DNA of 64,000 nt. Source: Buchnera aphidicola (Cinara splendens). Lineage in GTDB: Bacteria > Pseudomonadota > Gammaproteobacteria > Enterobacterales > Enterobacteriaceae. The stretch covers positions 1-64,000 of the forward strand of contig NZ_LR217722.1 of assembly GCF_900698975.1 (NCBI RefSeq), given 5' to 3'. The notes beneath the pieces are model-generated. The model was not told the DNA's origin and did no database searches. It saw only the letters and a program-made list of their open reading frames with translations. Below are positions 24,001 through 35,295 of this stretch, piece after piece (the first letter of the stretch is position 1; each line of letters opens with the position of its first letter). A program made the translations under genes and the position numbers.

Positions 24001-25258
24001 GATGTTTACGAATAATCTCTTCTAATATATCCCAAACAACAGGTTCTTCTTGTTCTACCATTTTTTTTGCAGATTTAATCGTTGTAGCAAGATTTCTTTG
24101 TTCTAGTTTTCCGTATATAAATGGTTTAAATAATTCTAAAGCCATTTTTTTAGGTATTCCACATTGATTTAAATGTAAATATGGACCTACGGTAATTACT
24201 GAACGACCGGAATAATCTACTCTTTTTCCTAATAAATTCTGTCGAAATCTACCTTGTTTTCCTTTAATCATATCAGCTAAAGATTTTAGAGGTCTTTTAT
24301 TTGAACCTGTAATAGATCGACCGCGTCTTCCATTATCTAATAGTGCGTCAATTGCTTCTTGTAGCATTCTTTTTTCATTTTTTATTATTATATCTGGAGC
24401 TGATAATTCTAATAATCTTTTCAATCTATTATTTCGATTAATTACTCTTCTATATAAATCATTTAAATCAGAAGTTGCAAATCTACCGCCATCTAGGGGA
24501 ACTAAAGGTCTTAGATCTGGGGGCAAGATAGGTAATACAGTTAAAATCATCCATTCTGGTTTATTTTTAGAAATTAGTAAAGATTCAATAAGTTTTATTC
24601 TTTTAGTAACTTTTTTTCTTTTTGTTTCGGAATTAGTTTTAAGTAGTTCTTTTTTTAATTTTAAGCAAATGTTTTTTAAATTCATTTTTTTTAAAATCTT
24701 TTGTATAGCTTCTGCACCCATTTTTGCTTCAAAATCATCCCCAAATTCGTCTATTGCTTGTATATACTGGTCTTCAGTTAGTACTTGATATTTTTCTAAA
24801 CTAGTCATTCCGGAATTTATTACAATATATGATTCAAAATACAATACTCTTTCTATGTCTCGCAAGGGTATGTCTATTAGTAGACCTATTCTAGAAGGTA
24901 AAGATTTTAAAAACCATATATGTGCAATAGGAGCAGCTAATTCAATATGCCCCATTCTTTCTCGACGAACTGTACTTTTTGTAACTTCAACACCGCATTT
25001 TTCACACACTACACCTCTGTGTTTTAAACGTTTATATTTTCCGCATAAACACTCATAATCTTTTATAGGTCCAAAAATACGTGAACAAAATAATCCATCA
25101 CGTTCAGGTTTAAAAGTTCGATAGTTTATTGTTTCAGGTTTCTTGACCTCTCCAAAAGACCAAGATCGTATAATTTCTGGGGATGCTAATGAAATTTGAA
25201 TGGAATCAAATTCTTCGATTTTGTTTTTTTTTTTAAAGATTTTTAATATGTCTTTCAT
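21026..25258 (-). CDS. rpoC: RNA polymerase subunit beta'
   Basis: Catalytic subunit of RNA polymerase with the active-site Mg motif NADFDGDQM. The N-terminal zinc ribbon shows [20 protein letters not shown]. The second zinc site CKTREG...[13 protein letters not shown] is in the C-terminal half. The trigger-loop region includes [10 protein letters not shown]. The length is 1410 against 1407, so it looks complete. It is the last gene of the secE-nusG-rplKAJL-rpoBC run, 95 bases after rpoB. Confidence 0.98.
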   Translation of the reverse strand: MKDILKIFKKKNKIEEFDSIQISLASPEIIRSWSFGEVKKPETINYRTFKPERDGLFCSRIFGPIKDYECLCGKYKRLKHRGVVCEKCGVEVTKSTVRRERMGHIELAAPIAHIWFLKSLPSRIGLLIDIPLRDIERVLYFESYIVINSGMTSLEKYQVLTEDQYIQAIDEFGDDFEAKMGAEAIQKILKKMNLKNICLKLKKELLKTNSETKRKKVTKRIKLIESLLISKNKPEWMILTVLPILPPDLRPLVPLDGGRFATSDLNDLYRRVINRNNRLKRLLELSAPDIIIKNEKRMLQEAIDALLDNGRRGRSITGSNKRPLKSLADMIKGKQGRFRQNLLGKRVDYSGRSVITVGPYLHLNQCGIPKKMALELFKPFIYGKLEQRNLATTIKSAKKMVEQEEPVVWDILEEIIRKHPILLNRAPTLHRLGIQAFEPILIEGKAIQLHPLVCAAYNADFDGDQMAIHIPLTKSAQKEARSLMMSTKNILSPANGEPIIVPSQDVILGIYYMTRKKINGKGSGMLLSSSKEAERMYALGSVDLHSIVNIRISEYIKNNDNNLIEQKKIVKTTIGRAIFWTIIPQGLPFKIINKTLKKIDISNILNICYRVLGLKETVNLADQIMYTGFSYAAKSGVSVGINDIIIPKNKKNILLEAEKEVSEIHKQFQTGLVTSSERYNKIIDIWADANENIATAMMKNLSHDIFYDKNQKEIKQKSFNNIFIMADSGARGSAAQIRQLAGMRGLMAKPDGSIIETPITANFREGLNVLQYFISTHGARKGLADTALKTANSGYLTRRLVDVAQDLVVTETDCKTREGILMSPLIEGGDVKEPLRERVLGRITVEDIHYTDSKKILIPQNTLLNETWCNILEKNHIETIKVRSVVHCETNFGVCSHCYGRDLARGKLVHKGEAIGVIAAQSIGEPGTQLTMRTFHIGGAASKVAAESSIQIRKNGLIHLNRAKSVINSDGKIVIISRNVELKMIDEAGKTQESYKIPYGSILTKGEGEEVKSGEIIARWDPHTIPVITEVSGYIQFIDIIDGQSVTKQTDELTGLSSIVILDTSERNVQGKDLKPSLKIINKTGSDIFIPGTDMPAQYFLPGKSIVQLDNGMKISSGDTLARVPQESAGTKDITGGLPRVADLFEARKPKELAILAEINGIISFGKETKGKRRLIITPLNGNNVYEEMIPKWRQLNVFEGERVEKGDTISDGPESPHDILRLRGIQAVTNYIVNEVQEVYRLQGVKINNKHIEVIIRQMLRKATITNSGDSNFLPGEQTEYSSIMLENKKLITKKKKIARFSRDLLGITKASLATESFISAASFQETTRVLTESAVAGKKDKLRGLKENVIVGRLIPAGTGYKYHKKRLKTKIKNSSQRKKNTTSISPEEAAANLSELLNATEKINNNL

Positions 25259-25353
25259 GGATTATTTCTTATAAAATATATAAATAGTTAGTAAAATAGG
25301 ATGATAATAAAAATTTATATCTATGATTGAGTATTAAAAATAAATTTTTTATA

Positions 25354-28300
25354 TTAATCATTGTTTAAGTCAATATTAATTCCTAAGGAACGTATTTCTT
25401 TTATGAGAACATTGAATGATTCTGGCATTCCTGGTTCCATTTTATATTTTCCGCTAACTATATTTTTATACATTTTAGTTCTTCCAGATACGTCATCAGA
25501 TTTTACTGTTAACATTTCCTGTAATGTATGTGATGCACCATATGCTTCTAAAGCCCATACTTCCATTTCTCCAAATCTTTGTCCTCCAAATTGTGCTTTT
25601 CCACCTAAAGGTTGTTGTGTAATCAAGCTATACGAACCGGTTGATCTTGCATGCATTTTGTCATCTACTAAATGATTTAGTTTTAACATATACATGTACC
25701 CTACAGTTACTTTTCGCTCAAATTTTTCTCCTGTACGTCCGTCAAATAAAGTAATTTGTCCCGAGGTAGAAAAATTTCCCATTTTTAATAATTCTTTTAT
25801 TTCATTTTCTTTTGCTCCATCAAATACTGGAGTAGCCATCGGCATGCCATTACTTAAATTTCGTGCTAATTTTAATATTTCTTTATCTGAAAATTCATGT
25901 AAATTAATTTTTTGATATGTATCATTTCCAAGATCATATGCTTTTTGTAAAAATTGACGAATGTTTGAAATTTTTTTATTTTTTTGGATCATATTATTTA
26001 TAATATTCCCGATTCCTTTTGCAGCTAGACCTAAGTGTGTTTCAAGAATTTGACCTAAATTCATACGTGATGGAACACCTAATGGATTTAAAACTATATC
26101 TATTGGTATACCATCTTTATCATAAGGCATATCTTCAACAGGATTAATTTTTGAAACAACTCCTTTATTACCGTGTCGTCCCGCCATTTTATCTCCGGGT
26201 TGTATTTTTCTCTTTACCGCTAAATAAATTTTTACAATTTTTAAAATTCCTGGTGACAATTCATCACCTTGTTTTATTTTTTTGGTTTTTTCGTTAATTT
26301 TTTTAGCGAAATTTTTTTTTAATTTTTGATATTGATTTTTTAATGTATTTATTTCTTTTTCTATATGATTTGTGTATTGTATTTTTTTTTTGAAATAATC
26401 GTCTAATGATATGGTATTAAAATTATTTATAGATATGTTTGAATTAATTAATATATTTTTTATTCGAGTAATAATATTTATTTCAAAAATTTTTAATTCT
26501 TCATGAAAATCTTTTTTTGCTGTTTCTAAAAGCATCTCTTCTATTTCTAGTGTTCGTAGATCTTTTTTTATTCCATCACGAGTAAATATTTGTACATCAA
26601 TAACTGTTCCGTTGACTCCGTTAGGTACTCGTAATGATGAATCTTTTACATCTGAAGCTTTTTCACCGAAAATAGCTCTTAATAATTTTTCTTCTGGTGT
26701 TAATTGAGTTTCTCCTTTAGGGGTAACTTTTCCTACTAATACATCTCCACTTGACACATCAGCGCCCACATAAATAATTCCTGAAGCATCTAATTTTAGT
26801 AAAGCAGTTTCACTTACATTTGGTATATCAGCAGTTATTTCTTCAATTCCTAGTTTAGTATCACGACATATACAGGATAATTCTTGAATATGAATAGAAG
26901 TAAATCGATCTTCTTTTACTACTTTTTCAGAAATAAGAATAGAATCTTCAAAATTATATCCATTCCAAGGCATAAAAGCTACACGCATATTTTGTCCAAG
27001 AGCCAATTCCCCTAAATCAGTAGATGGTCCGTCAGCAAGAACATCACCTTTTTTTATAGTATCGTTAATATTTACACATGGTATTTGATTAATACAGGTA
27101 TTTTGATTAGATCTAATATATTTAGTTAATTTATATATATCTATTCCTGATTGATTTGCAGTAATATCTGTATGATTAACATTTATAATAATTTTTGAAG
27201 CATCTACATACTGAACAAAACCGCTTCTTTTAGCAATTACGGTAACTCCTGAATCTATAGCTACTGATCTTTCCATGCCTGTGCCTACTAACGGTTTTTC
27301 TGATTTTATTACAGGGACAGCTTGTCTTTGCATGTTTGCACCCATCAGTGCTCGATTAGCATCATCATGCTCTAGAAAAGGTATTAGTGATGCTCCTACA
27401 GAAACTATTTGCTGGGTAGATACATCCATATATTGTGCTTGTTTTTTGTGGAATAAACCAAATTCTCCTTTATGACGACATGTTACAAAATTTGTACAAA
27501 ATTTACCTTTTTTATTGATTTTTGTATTGGCTTGTGCAATAATATAATTACCTTCTTCTATGGCAGATAGATACTTTATTTCATATGTAACTACTCCGTT
27601 TTTTATGATCCTATATGGTGTTTCTAGAAATCCATATTGATTAGTTCTAGCATATATAGATAAAGAATTAATTAATCCTATATTCGGTCCTTCTGGTGTT
27701 TCTACTGGACATACTCTTCCATAATGGGTTGGATGTACATCTCTTACTTCAAAACCAGCTCGTTCTCTTGTTAGTCCTCCAACTCCTAAAGCAGAAATTC
27801 TACGTTTGTGTGTAATTTCAGCTAATGGATTGTTTTGATCCATAAATTGAGATAACTGACTAGATCCAAAAAACTCTTTAATTGCAGAAGAAATAGGTTT
27901 AGCATTAATAATATCTTGTGGCATCAATGTTTCTAAGTCACTTGATGATAATCTCTCTCGCACTGCTCTTTCAACTCGAATTAATCCTATTCTAAATTGA
28001 TTTTCTACCATTTCTCCAACAGATCGAACACGGCGATTTCCTAAATGATCAATGTCATCAATTTCTCCTTTTCCATTGCGTATATTTATTAATTTTTTTA
28101 CTACATCTACTATATCTTTTTTGTCTAAGGTTCCAGATCCATATGTAGTATTACGACAAAGTGATTTATTAAACTTCATCCTACCTACTGGCGATAGATC
28201 ATATTTTTCTTTAGAAAAAAATAAATTATTAAATAAATTTTCTGTAGCTTCTTTAGTTGGTGGTTCTCCCGGTCTCATCATTCTATATATTTCAATTAAA

Positions 28301-29385
28301 GCTGTATGTCTATCCTTGGTAGAGTCAATTTGTAGTGTATCTGAAATATATGATCCATGATCACGATCATTAGTAAATAAAATGTGTATTTTCTTATAGT
28401 TAAATTTTTTTATTTTTTTAAAATCTTCTTTGGTTAATTTAGTATTCGCGGAAATAAAGATTAATCCTGTATTCGGATCTATGTAGTTTTTGCTAACTGT
28501 TTTTCCGTAAATATATTCTTTTGGAACGTGAAGAGAAGTAATGTTGTTTTTTTTAAATTCTTGAATATGTTGATTAGTTATACGAGTACCTTTTTTAAAA
28601 TATTTTTTTTTGTTTTTTATAACATCAAATGGTATTATTTGTCCTAACAATCTTTCTGGAACTAAGTCTATAGTGATTTTATTTTTTTTTATGTGACAAA
28701 TATCGTGTTTAAAAAATTTTTCAAGAATTTTTTCAGTACTAAGATTTAAAGCATGTAATATAACTGTGATTGGTATTTTTCTACGACGATCTATTCTCGC
28801 AAACAAATGGTCTTTAGGGTCAAATTCAAAATCTAGCCAAGATCCTCTATATGGTATAATTCTTGCGTTATATAATACTTTTCCTGATGAATGTGATTTT
28901 CCTTTATCACTATCAAAAAAAACACCAGGACTTCTATGCAACTGAGAGACTACTACTCTTTCTGTTCCATTAACAATGAATGTTCCGTTTTTAGTCATTA
29001 TCGGTAATTCACCCATATATACTTCCTGTTCTTTAATATATTTAACTATGGTATTTTTTGAATCTTTTTCGTAAACAATTAATCTTAGTTTCACTCTTAA
29101 CGGAACGGAGTATGTTGTACCTTTAATCTGTGACTCTTGCATATCAAATATTTTTTTTCCCAGTGTATAAGATACATATTGTAATTCAGCACATCCGTTA
29201 TAGCTTCGAATTGGAAAAATAGATTGAAAGGCAGATTCTAATCCTTGATGTTCTTTCGATTTAGACTGAATAAATTTTTTAAATGAATTAATTTGAATAG
29301 ATAAAAGATATGGAATTTCTAAAATTTTTTTTTGTTTACCAAAATTTTTTCGTATACGTTGTTTTTCAGTGTGAGAGTAAACCAT
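25354..29385 (-). CDS. rpoB: RNA polymerase subunit beta
   Basis: Second large core subunit of RNA polymerase, 1343 residues against 1342. The rifampicin-pocket region [25 protein letters not shown] is normal, with the usual S, D and H residues. The C-terminal [35 protein letters not shown] block is present in pieces. The [12 protein letters not shown] loop is intact. A hairpin separates it from rplL (29551-29574). Confidence 0.98.
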   Translation of the reverse strand: MVYSHTEKQRIRKNFGKQKKILEIPYLLSIQINSFKKFIQSKSKEHQGLESAFQSIFPIRSYNGCAELQYVSYTLGKKIFDMQESQIKGTTYSVPLRVKLRLIVYEKDSKNTIVKYIKEQEVYMGELPIMTKNGTFIVNGTERVVVSQLHRSPGVFFDSDKGKSHSSGKVLYNARIIPYRGSWLDFEFDPKDHLFARIDRRRKIPITVILHALNLSTEKILEKFFKHDICHIKKNKITIDLVPERLLGQIIPFDVIKNKKKYFKKGTRITNQHIQEFKKNNITSLHVPKEYIYGKTVSKNYIDPNTGLIFISANTKLTKEDFKKIKKFNYKKIHILFTNDRDHGSYISDTLQIDSTKDRHTALIEIYRMMRPGEPPTKEATENLFNNLFFSKEKYDLSPVGRMKFNKSLCRNTTYGSGTLDKKDIVDVVKKLINIRNGKGEIDDIDHLGNRRVRSVGEMVENQFRIGLIRVERAVRERLSSSDLETLMPQDIINAKPISSAIKEFFGSSQLSQFMDQNNPLAEITHKRRISALGVGGLTRERAGFEVRDVHPTHYGRVCPVETPEGPNIGLINSLSIYARTNQYGFLETPYRIIKNGVVTYEIKYLSAIEEGNYIIAQANTKINKKGKFCTNFVTCRHKGEFGLFHKKQAQYMDVSTQQIVSVGASLIPFLEHDDANRALMGANMQRQAVPVIKSEKPLVGTGMERSVAIDSGVTVIAKRSGFVQYVDASKIIINVNHTDITANQSGIDIYKLTKYIRSNQNTCINQIPCVNINDTIKKGDVLADGPSTDLGELALGQNMRVAFMPWNGYNFEDSILISEKVVKEDRFTSIHIQELSCICRDTKLGIEEITADIPNVSETALLKLDASGIIYVGADVSSGDVLVGKVTPKGETQLTPEEKLLRAIFGEKASDVKDSSLRVPNGVNGTVIDVQIFTRDGIKKDLRTLEIEEMLLETAKKDFHEELKIFEINIITRIKNILINSNISINNFNTISLDDYFKKKIQYTNHIEKEINTLKNQYQKLKKNFAKKINEKTKKIKQGDELSPGILKIVKIYLAVKRKIQPGDKMAGRHGNKGVVSKINPVEDMPYDKDGIPIDIVLNPLGVPSRMNLGQILETHLGLAAKGIGNIINNMIQKNKKISNIRQFLQKAYDLGNDTYQKINLHEFSDKEILKLARNLSNGMPMATPVFDGAKENEIKELLKMGNFSTSGQITLFDGRTGEKFERKVTVGYMYMLKLNHLVDDKMHARSTGSYSLITQQPLGGKAQFGGQRFGEMEVWALEAYGASHTLQEMLTVKSDDVSGRTKMYKNIVSGKYKMEPGMPESFNVLIKEIRSLGINIDLNND

Positions 29386-29550
29386 TATTTTCCCAGTGTA
29401 TATGTTATAATGAAAATAAAAAATCTTTATTATATTTAATGTGTTTAAAATATAAATTTTAATGAAAATTAAAAATTGATTTTTAATTTTTATGATATTT
29501 TATACAAATAAATAATATTATTAATAGATTATATGTGTGTAAGGTAACGA

Positions 29551-29574
29551 ACTGGTGACTTAATAATCACCAGT
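29551..29574 (-). terminator. rplL-rpoB attenuator or processing hairpin
   Basis: actggtga (29551-29558) pairs with tcaccagt (29567-29574), loop of eight. A second overlapping palindrome, accagt-c-actggt, follows, so two alternative folds exist. E. coli has a partial terminator and an RNase III site in the same rplL-rpoB spacer, so a role in lowering rpoB relative to rplL is likely. No U-tract follows on the minus strand. Confidence 0.6.
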
Positions 29575-29620
29575 CACTGGTATATTGTATACTTTAATAA
29601 ATTTAAACATTAATTGTATT

Positions 29621-29989
29621 TTAATTAATTTCTGCTGTAGCGCCAGATTCTATTAACATTTTACATATATTTTCTGCACTTTCTTTAGTTATATTTTCTT
29701 TAATAATTGTAGGAGCAGATTCTACTAAATCTTTAGATTCTTTTAATCCTAATCCTGTAGTACTACGTATTATTTTTATAATCGAAACTTTATTAGAACC
29801 TATGGTTTTTAACTTAACATTAAAAGAAACTTTTTCTTCTTTGGTTGATTCAACAGAATTATTGGCAGTGTTTAAAGGAATATTAGATGATATGTTAAAT
29901 TTTTTTTCTATCATGGAAATTAATTCCATAATTTCTTTTACTGGCATTTCAGAAATTGTATGTAAAATTTCTTCTTTATTAATTGACAT
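29621..29989 (-). CDS. rplL: 50S ribosomal protein L7/L12
   Basis: Stalk protein that recruits translation GTPases, 122 residues (121 in E. coli). The N-terminal dimerisation part begins MSINKEEILHTI; a short Asn/Ser/Glu hinge near 38-52 follows. The C-terminal domain has KVSIIKIIRSTTGLGLKESKDLVE. AGGAATAACACTAATG supports this start over an ATG eight codons upstream. It is coupled to rplJ, which binds its dimers. Confidence 0.97.
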   Translation of the reverse strand: MSINKEEILHTISEMPVKEIMELISMIEKKFNISSNIPLNTANNSVESTKEEKVSFNVKLKTIGSNKVSIIKIIRSTTGLGLKESKDLVESAPTIIKENITKESAENICKMLIESGATAEIN

Positions 29990-30037
29990 TAGTGTTATTC
30001 CTAAAATAGTCAAAAATATGTGAAAAAGTGTTGATTC

Positions 30038-30529
30038 TTATTTTAATTTACATGTAATTTGGTGGAGTAATCGTAGAAATTTTCCTAATGATATCTCTTT
30101 TAATAATAATACAAATTTTGTAATAGCTTCTGTGTGTGTTGGAAGCAAAGCTAAATCATTTATTTCTTTTAAATTAAGTATTTTATTTTCACAAATTGCA
30201 TTTTTTATTTTAAAATGAGGATTTTTTTTATTAAATTTTATGAACAATCGACTAGCACTACCTGGATGTTGTAGAGAAAAAGCTACTAAAGTTGGTCCAT
30301 TTAATGCACTAATAAGTTTAGAAAAATTTGTTTTTATTAAAGATTTTTGCAGAAGCGTATTTTTTACTACATATATTTTTACATTTAATAGTATGGATTT
30401 TTTTCGTAGTTTATTAATTTTATTTACTTCTATTTTGGATGGATTAGCTGTAATTATAGATAATGATTTTTTTGCAATATTATTAATTTTTTTAATTATT
30501 TCTCTTTTTTTATTTCTATTTAATGCCAT
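30038..30529 (-). CDS. rplJ: 50S ribosomal protein L10
   Basis: Stalk base that anchors L7/L12 dimers and, in E. coli, represses its own operon by binding the leader. 163 residues (165 in E. coli). The N-terminal MALNRNKKREIIKKI, VKNTLLQKSL and LNGPTLVAFS blocks match; the C-terminal helix that carries L7/L12 is diverged. The 171-base spacer to rplA could hold the autoregulatory leader, though I could not draw it. Confidence 0.94.
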   Translation of the reverse strand: MALNRNKKREIIKKINNIAKKSLSIITANPSKIEVNKINKLRKKSILLNVKIYVVKNTLLQKSLIKTNFSKLISALNGPTLVAFSLQHPGSASRLFIKFNKKNPHFKIKNAICENKILNLKEINDLALLPTHTEAITKFVLLLKEISLGKFLRLLHQITCKLK

Positions 30530-30700
30530 TTTTTTATCCTATTTTATTATAATGTTTATAAATAATTATAAATAATTTATGTTATAAATGTAAGAATAGG
30601 AATATTTTATTGTTTATGATTATAGTTATACATTATAGTTAATTGTAAATGAGTTTTTTTATATAATAATATTAGTAATGATTACATACAATTGTATATT

Positions 30701-31390
30701 TTACAGAGTTAAACAATTAATAGAAATACCTGGACTCATAGTAGTAGATACACTGATTTTTTTATATAAAAATCCTTTTAATTGATTAGGTTTAGATTGT
30801 TTAATATTATTGTATAATGTTAAAAAGTTTTCATACAAATGAATTTCAGAGAAATTTATTTTTCCAAAGTTACTGTGTATAACACCGTTTTTATCGTTTC
30901 GGTAGTTTACTTTTCCTTGTCGTGCTTCTTGTATTGATTGTTTTATGTTTTCTGTTACTGTTCCGAATTTTGGGTTAGGCATAATACCTTTAGGTCCTAA
31001 TATAGGTCCTAATTTTCCTACTATTTCCATAGTTTCTGGTGATGCAATTATTAAATCAAATATAATTGTTTGTTTTTTTATAATACTGGCTAGATCTTCC
31101 ATTCCTACAAAATCAGCTCCATATTTTTTTGCTATTTCTACATTCTTTCCTGTAGCGAATACACCTATTTTTATTTTTTTTCCAGTTCCGTGAGGGAGTA
31201 ATATAGATCCACGAATATTTTGTTCAGATTTTTTAGGATTAATATTTAAATGAAATGCAGCGTCAACGCTTTCTACAAAATTAGCAGATTTCATTGTTTT
31301 TAATATTTTTATTGCGGATTGAATAGTATAAGTTTTTTTTTGGTTTCTTAGTTTTTGATTGAATTTTTTTTTTTTTGATATTTTTGTCAT
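30701..31390 (-). CDS. rplA: 50S ribosomal protein L1
   Basis: Binds 23S rRNA at the mobile L1 stalk and in enterobacteria represses rplKA translation. 229 residues against 234. GPILGPKGIMPNPKFGTVT is the family signature, and GKVNYRNDKNGVIHSNFGK follows as normal. It starts two bases after the rplK stop, so the pair is translationally coupled. Confidence 0.97.
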   Translation of the reverse strand: MTKISKKKKFNQKLRNQKKTYTIQSAIKILKTMKSANFVESVDAAFHLNINPKKSEQNIRGSILLPHGTGKKIKIGVFATGKNVEIAKKYGADFVGMEDLASIIKKQTIIFDLIIASPETMEIVGKLGPILGPKGIMPNPKFGTVTENIKQSIQEARQGKVNYRNDKNGVIHSNFGKINFSEIHLYENFLTLYNNIKQSKPNQLKGFLYKKISVSTTMSPGISINCLTL

Positions 31391-31392
31391 AA

Positions 31393-31824
31393 TTATTCCT
31401 GTATTACGGTAATTCCCATTGATGTAGCGGTCCCTTCAATAGTTTTTGCTATTTTATCAATATTTGATCCAGTCATATCTATCATTTTTTTTTTTGCAAT
31501 TTCATATATTTGTTTTTTTGTAATTTTTCCTACAAATTCATGCTTAGGTGTTTTTGATCCATTTTTAATAGATAAACATTTTTTTAATAAAATAGAAGTA
31601 GGTGGTGTTTTAATAATAAAAGTAAATGTTTTATCGGAATATACAGTAATAACGACAGGAGTAAGAATTCCTTTTTCTAGTTTAGAAGTTTGTGAATTAA
31701 AATTTTTACAAAATTCCATTATATTAATTCCTTTTTGTCCTAATGCAGGACCTACTGGAGGACTAGGATTTGCCATTCCAGATAATACTTGTAATTTGAT
31801 ATAGGATGTGATTTTTTTTTTCAT
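31393..31824 (-). CDS. rplK: 50S ribosomal protein L11
   Basis: Binds the GTPase-associated region of 23S rRNA. 143 residues against 142. The N-terminal [20 protein letters not shown] with its paired prolines (thiostrepton-site helix) and the C-terminal RNA-binding domain ending [12 protein letters not shown] are normal. First gene of the rplKA pair, 67 bases after nusG. Confidence 0.97.
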   Translation of the reverse strand: MKKKITSYIKLQVLSGMANPSPPVGPALGQKGINIMEFCKNFNSQTSKLEKGILTPVVITVYSDKTFTFIIKTPPTSILLKKCLSIKNGSKTPKHEFVGKITKKQIYEIAKKKMIDMTGSNIDKIAKTIEGTATSMGITVIQE

Positions 31825-31890
31825 TATTATATTCTTTATTTGAAATGTGTATGATTTTTATTAACTAGCTTTATAAGTTTGTTTTTTTAT

Positions 31891-32433
31891 TTAATATTTT
31901 TCAACTTGTCTAAAATCTAATTCTACAGGAGTAGAACGTCCGAATATTGATACAGATACTGTTAATCGATTTTTTTCATAATCTACAGTTTCAACGGTTC
32001 CATTGAAATCTGAAAAAGGTCCATCATTAACACGAATGTTTTCTCCTGGTTCAAATATTTTTTTTGGTCTAGGTTTATTACCAATTTTTTTTAATTTTTT
32101 AAAAATAATCTGGATTTCATGATTACTCATAGGAGTCGGTTTTTCAGAAGTACTACCTACAAAACCTAATACTTTCGGTAAACTTTTAATTAAATGCCAA
32201 CTGTAATTATTCATAATCATTTCAATTAAAATATATCCTGGAAAAAATTTATAATCACTTTTTTTTCTTTTTCCTTTTCTTATTTCGATAACCTCTTCAG
32301 AAGGAACAATTATTTTTCCGAATATATTTTTCATTTTTTTTATTTTTTCGTTACTCAGTATTGACTGAGCTACTCTATTTTCAAATCCTGAAAAAGCTTG
32401 TAAAACATACCATTTTTTTTTATCTACACACAA
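31891..32433 (-). CDS. nusG: Transcription antitermination/termination factor NusG
   Basis: Binds RNA polymerase and links it to Rho or the ribosome. 180 residues (181 in E. coli). The NGN domain begins [20 protein letters not shown]; the KOW domain shows [22 protein letters not shown] and ends [17 protein letters not shown], nearly identical in pattern to the family. Twelve bases separate it from secE. Confidence 0.97.
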   Translation of the reverse strand: MCVDKKKWYVLQAFSGFENRVAQSILSNEKIKKMKNIFGKIIVPSEEVIEIRKGKRKKSDYKFFPGYILIEMIMNNYSWHLIKSLPKVLGFVGSTSEKPTPMSNHEIQIIFKKLKKIGNKPRPKKIFEPGENIRVNDGPFSDFNGTVETVDYEKNRLTVSVSIFGRSTPVELDFRQVEKY

Positions 32434-32445
32434 TTTTTATAACCT

Positions 32446-32823
32446 CTATGTTAGTATCCAAGATATAGCATGAAGTATGATTCCATCTAACATCCATAAA
32501 AATATAGATGTTAATGTTATTAACAATAACACCATTCCAGTTGTTTTACATGTTTCTTTATAAGAAGGCCATATTATTTTTGATAATTCTATGTTTACAT
32601 CTTTGGTAAAAATAATTATTTGTTTTCCAGTGAATGTACTTAAAAATATACTAAGTAATAGTATGCTGTATATAATAAAAAATATAATTTTTATATTTTT
32701 AGAATACTGATGAATAAAAAAAATATAATTTAATATCATGCAACTAATAATTATTGTTATACATAACCACTTGATTCTTTCTGTATATTTAGTGTATATG
32801 TTATATAATTTATGAATATGCAT
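32446..32823 (-). CDS. secE: Preprotein translocase subunit SecE
   Basis: Clamp subunit of the SecYEG channel in the inner membrane. 125 residues (127 in E. coli) with three hydrophobic segments near 19-38, 44-65 and 97-118, as in the enterobacterial three-helix form. The conserved cytoplasmic helix is ELSKIIWPSYKET. tufB, which precedes secE in E. coli after the tRNA cluster, is missing here; the 236 bases before it are empty. Confidence 0.94.
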   Translation of the reverse strand: MHIHKLYNIYTKYTERIKWLCITIIISCMILNYIFFIHQYSKNIKIIFFIIYSILLLSIFLSTFTGKQIIIFTKDVNIELSKIIWPSYKETCKTTGMVLLLITLTSIFLWMLDGIILHAISWILT

Positions 32824-33059
32824 AATTATAGTGCTCGAGTAAGTATATTTATATAAATATATTGTATTGAATATAATGATTTATTTTATTATTAATAATT
32901 TTATATTTAATAAAAATTAAACCTTTTTAATATATTAGTATTGATTTATTCATCATACAAACATATTGGATACTTAAACATAAGTAAGGAATTAAAGGAC
33001 GTATTTTTTGTGTTTGATTTGTAAAAAATTTTATAAAGAATATGATAAATATTTATTTT

Positions 33060-33133
33060 TGCTGATACCTAGATTTGAACTAGGGACCTCATCCATACCA
33101 AGGATGTGCTCTATCCAGCTAAGCTATATCAGC
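33060..33133 (-). tRNA. tRNA-Thr (GGT)
   Basis: 74-nt cloverleaf on the minus strand. Acceptor GCTGATA/TATCAGC, anticodon stem CATCC/GGATG with loop TTGGTAT, discriminator A, no encoded CCA. Equivalent of thrT, last in the four-tRNA run. Confidence 0.96.
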
Positions 33134-33186
33134 ATGATCTTTATTTATTATATAGAAAATTTCTATTTATAATAGATTTTTTATAT

Positions 33187-33258
<72 letters not shown>

Positions 33259-33261
33259 TTT

Positions 33262-33343
33262 TGGTGGGAGTAGGATTCGAACCTACGAAGTCAATGACGT
33301 CAGATTTACAGTCTGCTCCCTTTAACCGCTCGGGAATCCCACC
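33262..33343 (-). tRNA. tRNA-Tyr (GTA)
   Basis: 82 nt with the long variable arm of class II tRNAs. Acceptor GGTGGGA pairs with TCCCACC. The anticodon loop is CTGTAAA with GTA, and the T loop is TTCGAAT. Discriminator A, no encoded CCA. Only three bases separate it from tRNA-Gly, so the run is one transcript. Confidence 0.96.
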
Positions 33344-33350
33344 TTTATTA

Positions 33351-33423
<73 letters not shown>

Positions 33424-34174
33424 TTGAAAATTAGTTCATCACGTAAATTAATAATTATTATTATAAATAAATTGATGTAACTTAATATTGATTTTAGTTT
33501 ATATTAATAAAAATAACAAGTTTTATTAAAAAAAAATTTAAATTTAATTATTTCCTAAAAAAATTTTCTTAATTATAACATATTTTTTGTAAAAACATAA
33601 TTATTTTAGATTATGATAATATTTATAAACTCAAGAAATTTTTAAGTTAGCTTTATAATAATAAAATTATGTTTTAGAAGATTTATTTATTTTAAATAAA
33701 AAAATATATATGTATATTAAATTAAAAAAATTTTTTATATTGAATATGTAAATATATTTCGAGTATTTAAATAGTTCAATAAATGTTATAATTGTTAATG
33801 GAAATGATCTAATTTTTTTTTATTTTTTAATCAATAAAGAGTATTTTAAAATTTAAATAAATATATTATTTTTATTCTTAAATATATGACAGGAATATTT
33901 ATTAATAGATATTATTAGTGGATGAAATAACAATAAACATTGTATTTGTATATAAATACAAGATTTTTTATGACATTATATATATTTTTTTTAAAATTTT
34001 ATTTTAATTAAATTATTATCTTATACAGTTTGTAACTGTTATTACAGTTATTTTGAGTAAGTTTTTTTATGCGTAGTTTTATACACTATATTTTTGTAGT
34101 TATTATTACAAATAATAATAGTTCTTTATTGTTTATAATAATATTGATTTTAAATAATTATAATTAGGGTATAT
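33424..34174. other. 750-base gene-free stretch before metF
   Basis: No credible coding sequence on either strand. In relatives murB lies between this tRNA cluster and metF, so this is probably its graveyard. A perfect 7-bp hairpin TAACTGT/ACAGTTA with a 4-nt loop is at 34033-34050, followed later by a T7 run. The right end holds the metF ribosome-binding site TAGGG. The left end should hold the tRNA operon promoter, which I cannot place. Confidence 0.55.
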
Positions 34175-35056
34175 ATGATATATATAATTAAAGATAGTAA
34201 TAAGCCATATAATTATGAATCATATCATTTAAAAAATAAAATTAGAGTTTCCTTTGAAGTTTTTCCACCACAAAACAGTAAATTAGAAGAAAAATTATTA
34301 CGTTCAATATGTGTATTAAATCAAATTCATCCAGATTTTTTTTCAGTTACAAATAGTATACACGCAAAAAATCGAGATAAAACATTTTTTGTTGTACAAA
34401 AAATTCGCGCTTTAACTAAAGTGAATGTATTTGCACATTTTACAACTATTGGTTTAAATAAGTCAGAAATACAGAATATTGCTCGTAAGTATTGGGATTA
34501 CGGTATTAAACACATCATCGCTCTTCGTGGCGATTTACCAGATCAATATTCTCAAAAAATAATATATGCTAATGATTTAATTAAATTACTACAGTCGATA
34601 CATGATTTTGAAATATTAGTAGCAGCATATCCTGAATTACATCCTGAATCTTGTAATATACAAGAGGATTTAATTAATTTAAAAAATAAAGCAGATTTAG
34701 GTATAAAAAAAGCTATTACACAGTTTTTTTTTAGTGTAGAAAAATTTTTAAGATTTCGTGATAATTGTATTAATATGGGTTTACCAATTACTATAATTCC
34801 CGGAATATTACCAATTTTAAATATTAATCAATTGAAAAGATTTTCTTGTCTGACTAATGTTTATATACCTAAATGGATTTTTAGTGCTTTTGACGAATAT
34901 AAAGATGACTTGAATCAATGTATGGATTTAAGTGTTAGAATTGCTGTTAATTTAATTATTAGTTTATATAACGAAGGTGTTACAAATTTTCATTTATATA
35001 CATTAAATCAATCTACTTTAAGTTTTAAAATTTGTCATCAATTAGGTCTAATCTAG
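34175..35056 (+). CDS. metF: 5,10-methylenetetrahydrofolate reductase
   Basis: FAD enzyme that makes the 5-methyltetrahydrofolate used by MetE. 293 residues (296 in E. coli). VSFEVFPP carries the catalytic Glu. HIIALRGDLP, AAYPELHPES and AITQFFFSVEKFLRFRD are family blocks; the C-terminus ends NFHLYTLNQS as expected. It looks complete. The ATG follows TAGGG. In relatives argE and argC come next; here there are 239 empty bases and then argB. Confidence 0.96.
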   Translation: MIYIIKDSNKPYNYESYHLKNKIRVSFEVFPPQNSKLEEKLLRSICVLNQIHPDFFSVTNSIHAKNRDKTFFVVQKIRALTKVNVFAHFTTIGLNKSEIQNIARKYWDYGIKHIIALRGDLPDQYSQKIIYANDLIKLLQSIHDFEILVAAYPELHPESCNIQEDLINLKNKADLGIKKAITQFFFSVEKFLRFRDNCINMGLPITIIPGILPILNINQLKRFSCLTNVYIPKWIFSAFDEYKDDLNQCMDLSVRIAVNLIISLYNEGVTNFHLYTLNQSTLSFKICHQLGLI

Positions 35057-35295
35057 TTAACGAATAATTTAATTGTGTTAATTAACATATAATATTTAAC
35101 GTTTTTTTAAATAAATTGTTGTTAATATCAATTAAATTATATTTATTATTCAGATATTAAATATAATTGTATATATAGCATTTTTTAAGTTAGATACAAT
35201 AGATTTTTATTTTTAATAATATTCATATTAATGAACAATATTTTTAATAAATTTTATAAACTTTAATATTAAGTATTAAATATAAGGTTTTAATA
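35057..35295. other. Gap where argE and argC lie in relatives
   Basis: 239 bases, A/T rich with stops in all frames. From memory the Buchnera order is metF-argE-argC-argB-argG-argH, so two genes of arginine synthesis are gone from this site. The repeated intergenic word ttttttaagt occurs at 35181-35190. AAGG at 35284-35287 precedes argB. Confidence 0.5.

Noticed and set aside
34033..34050. Hairpin before metF as an intrinsic terminator
   Set aside because: No plus-strand gene lies upstream that would need it, and the T-run is not adjacent. It could be a leader structure but nothing supports that.
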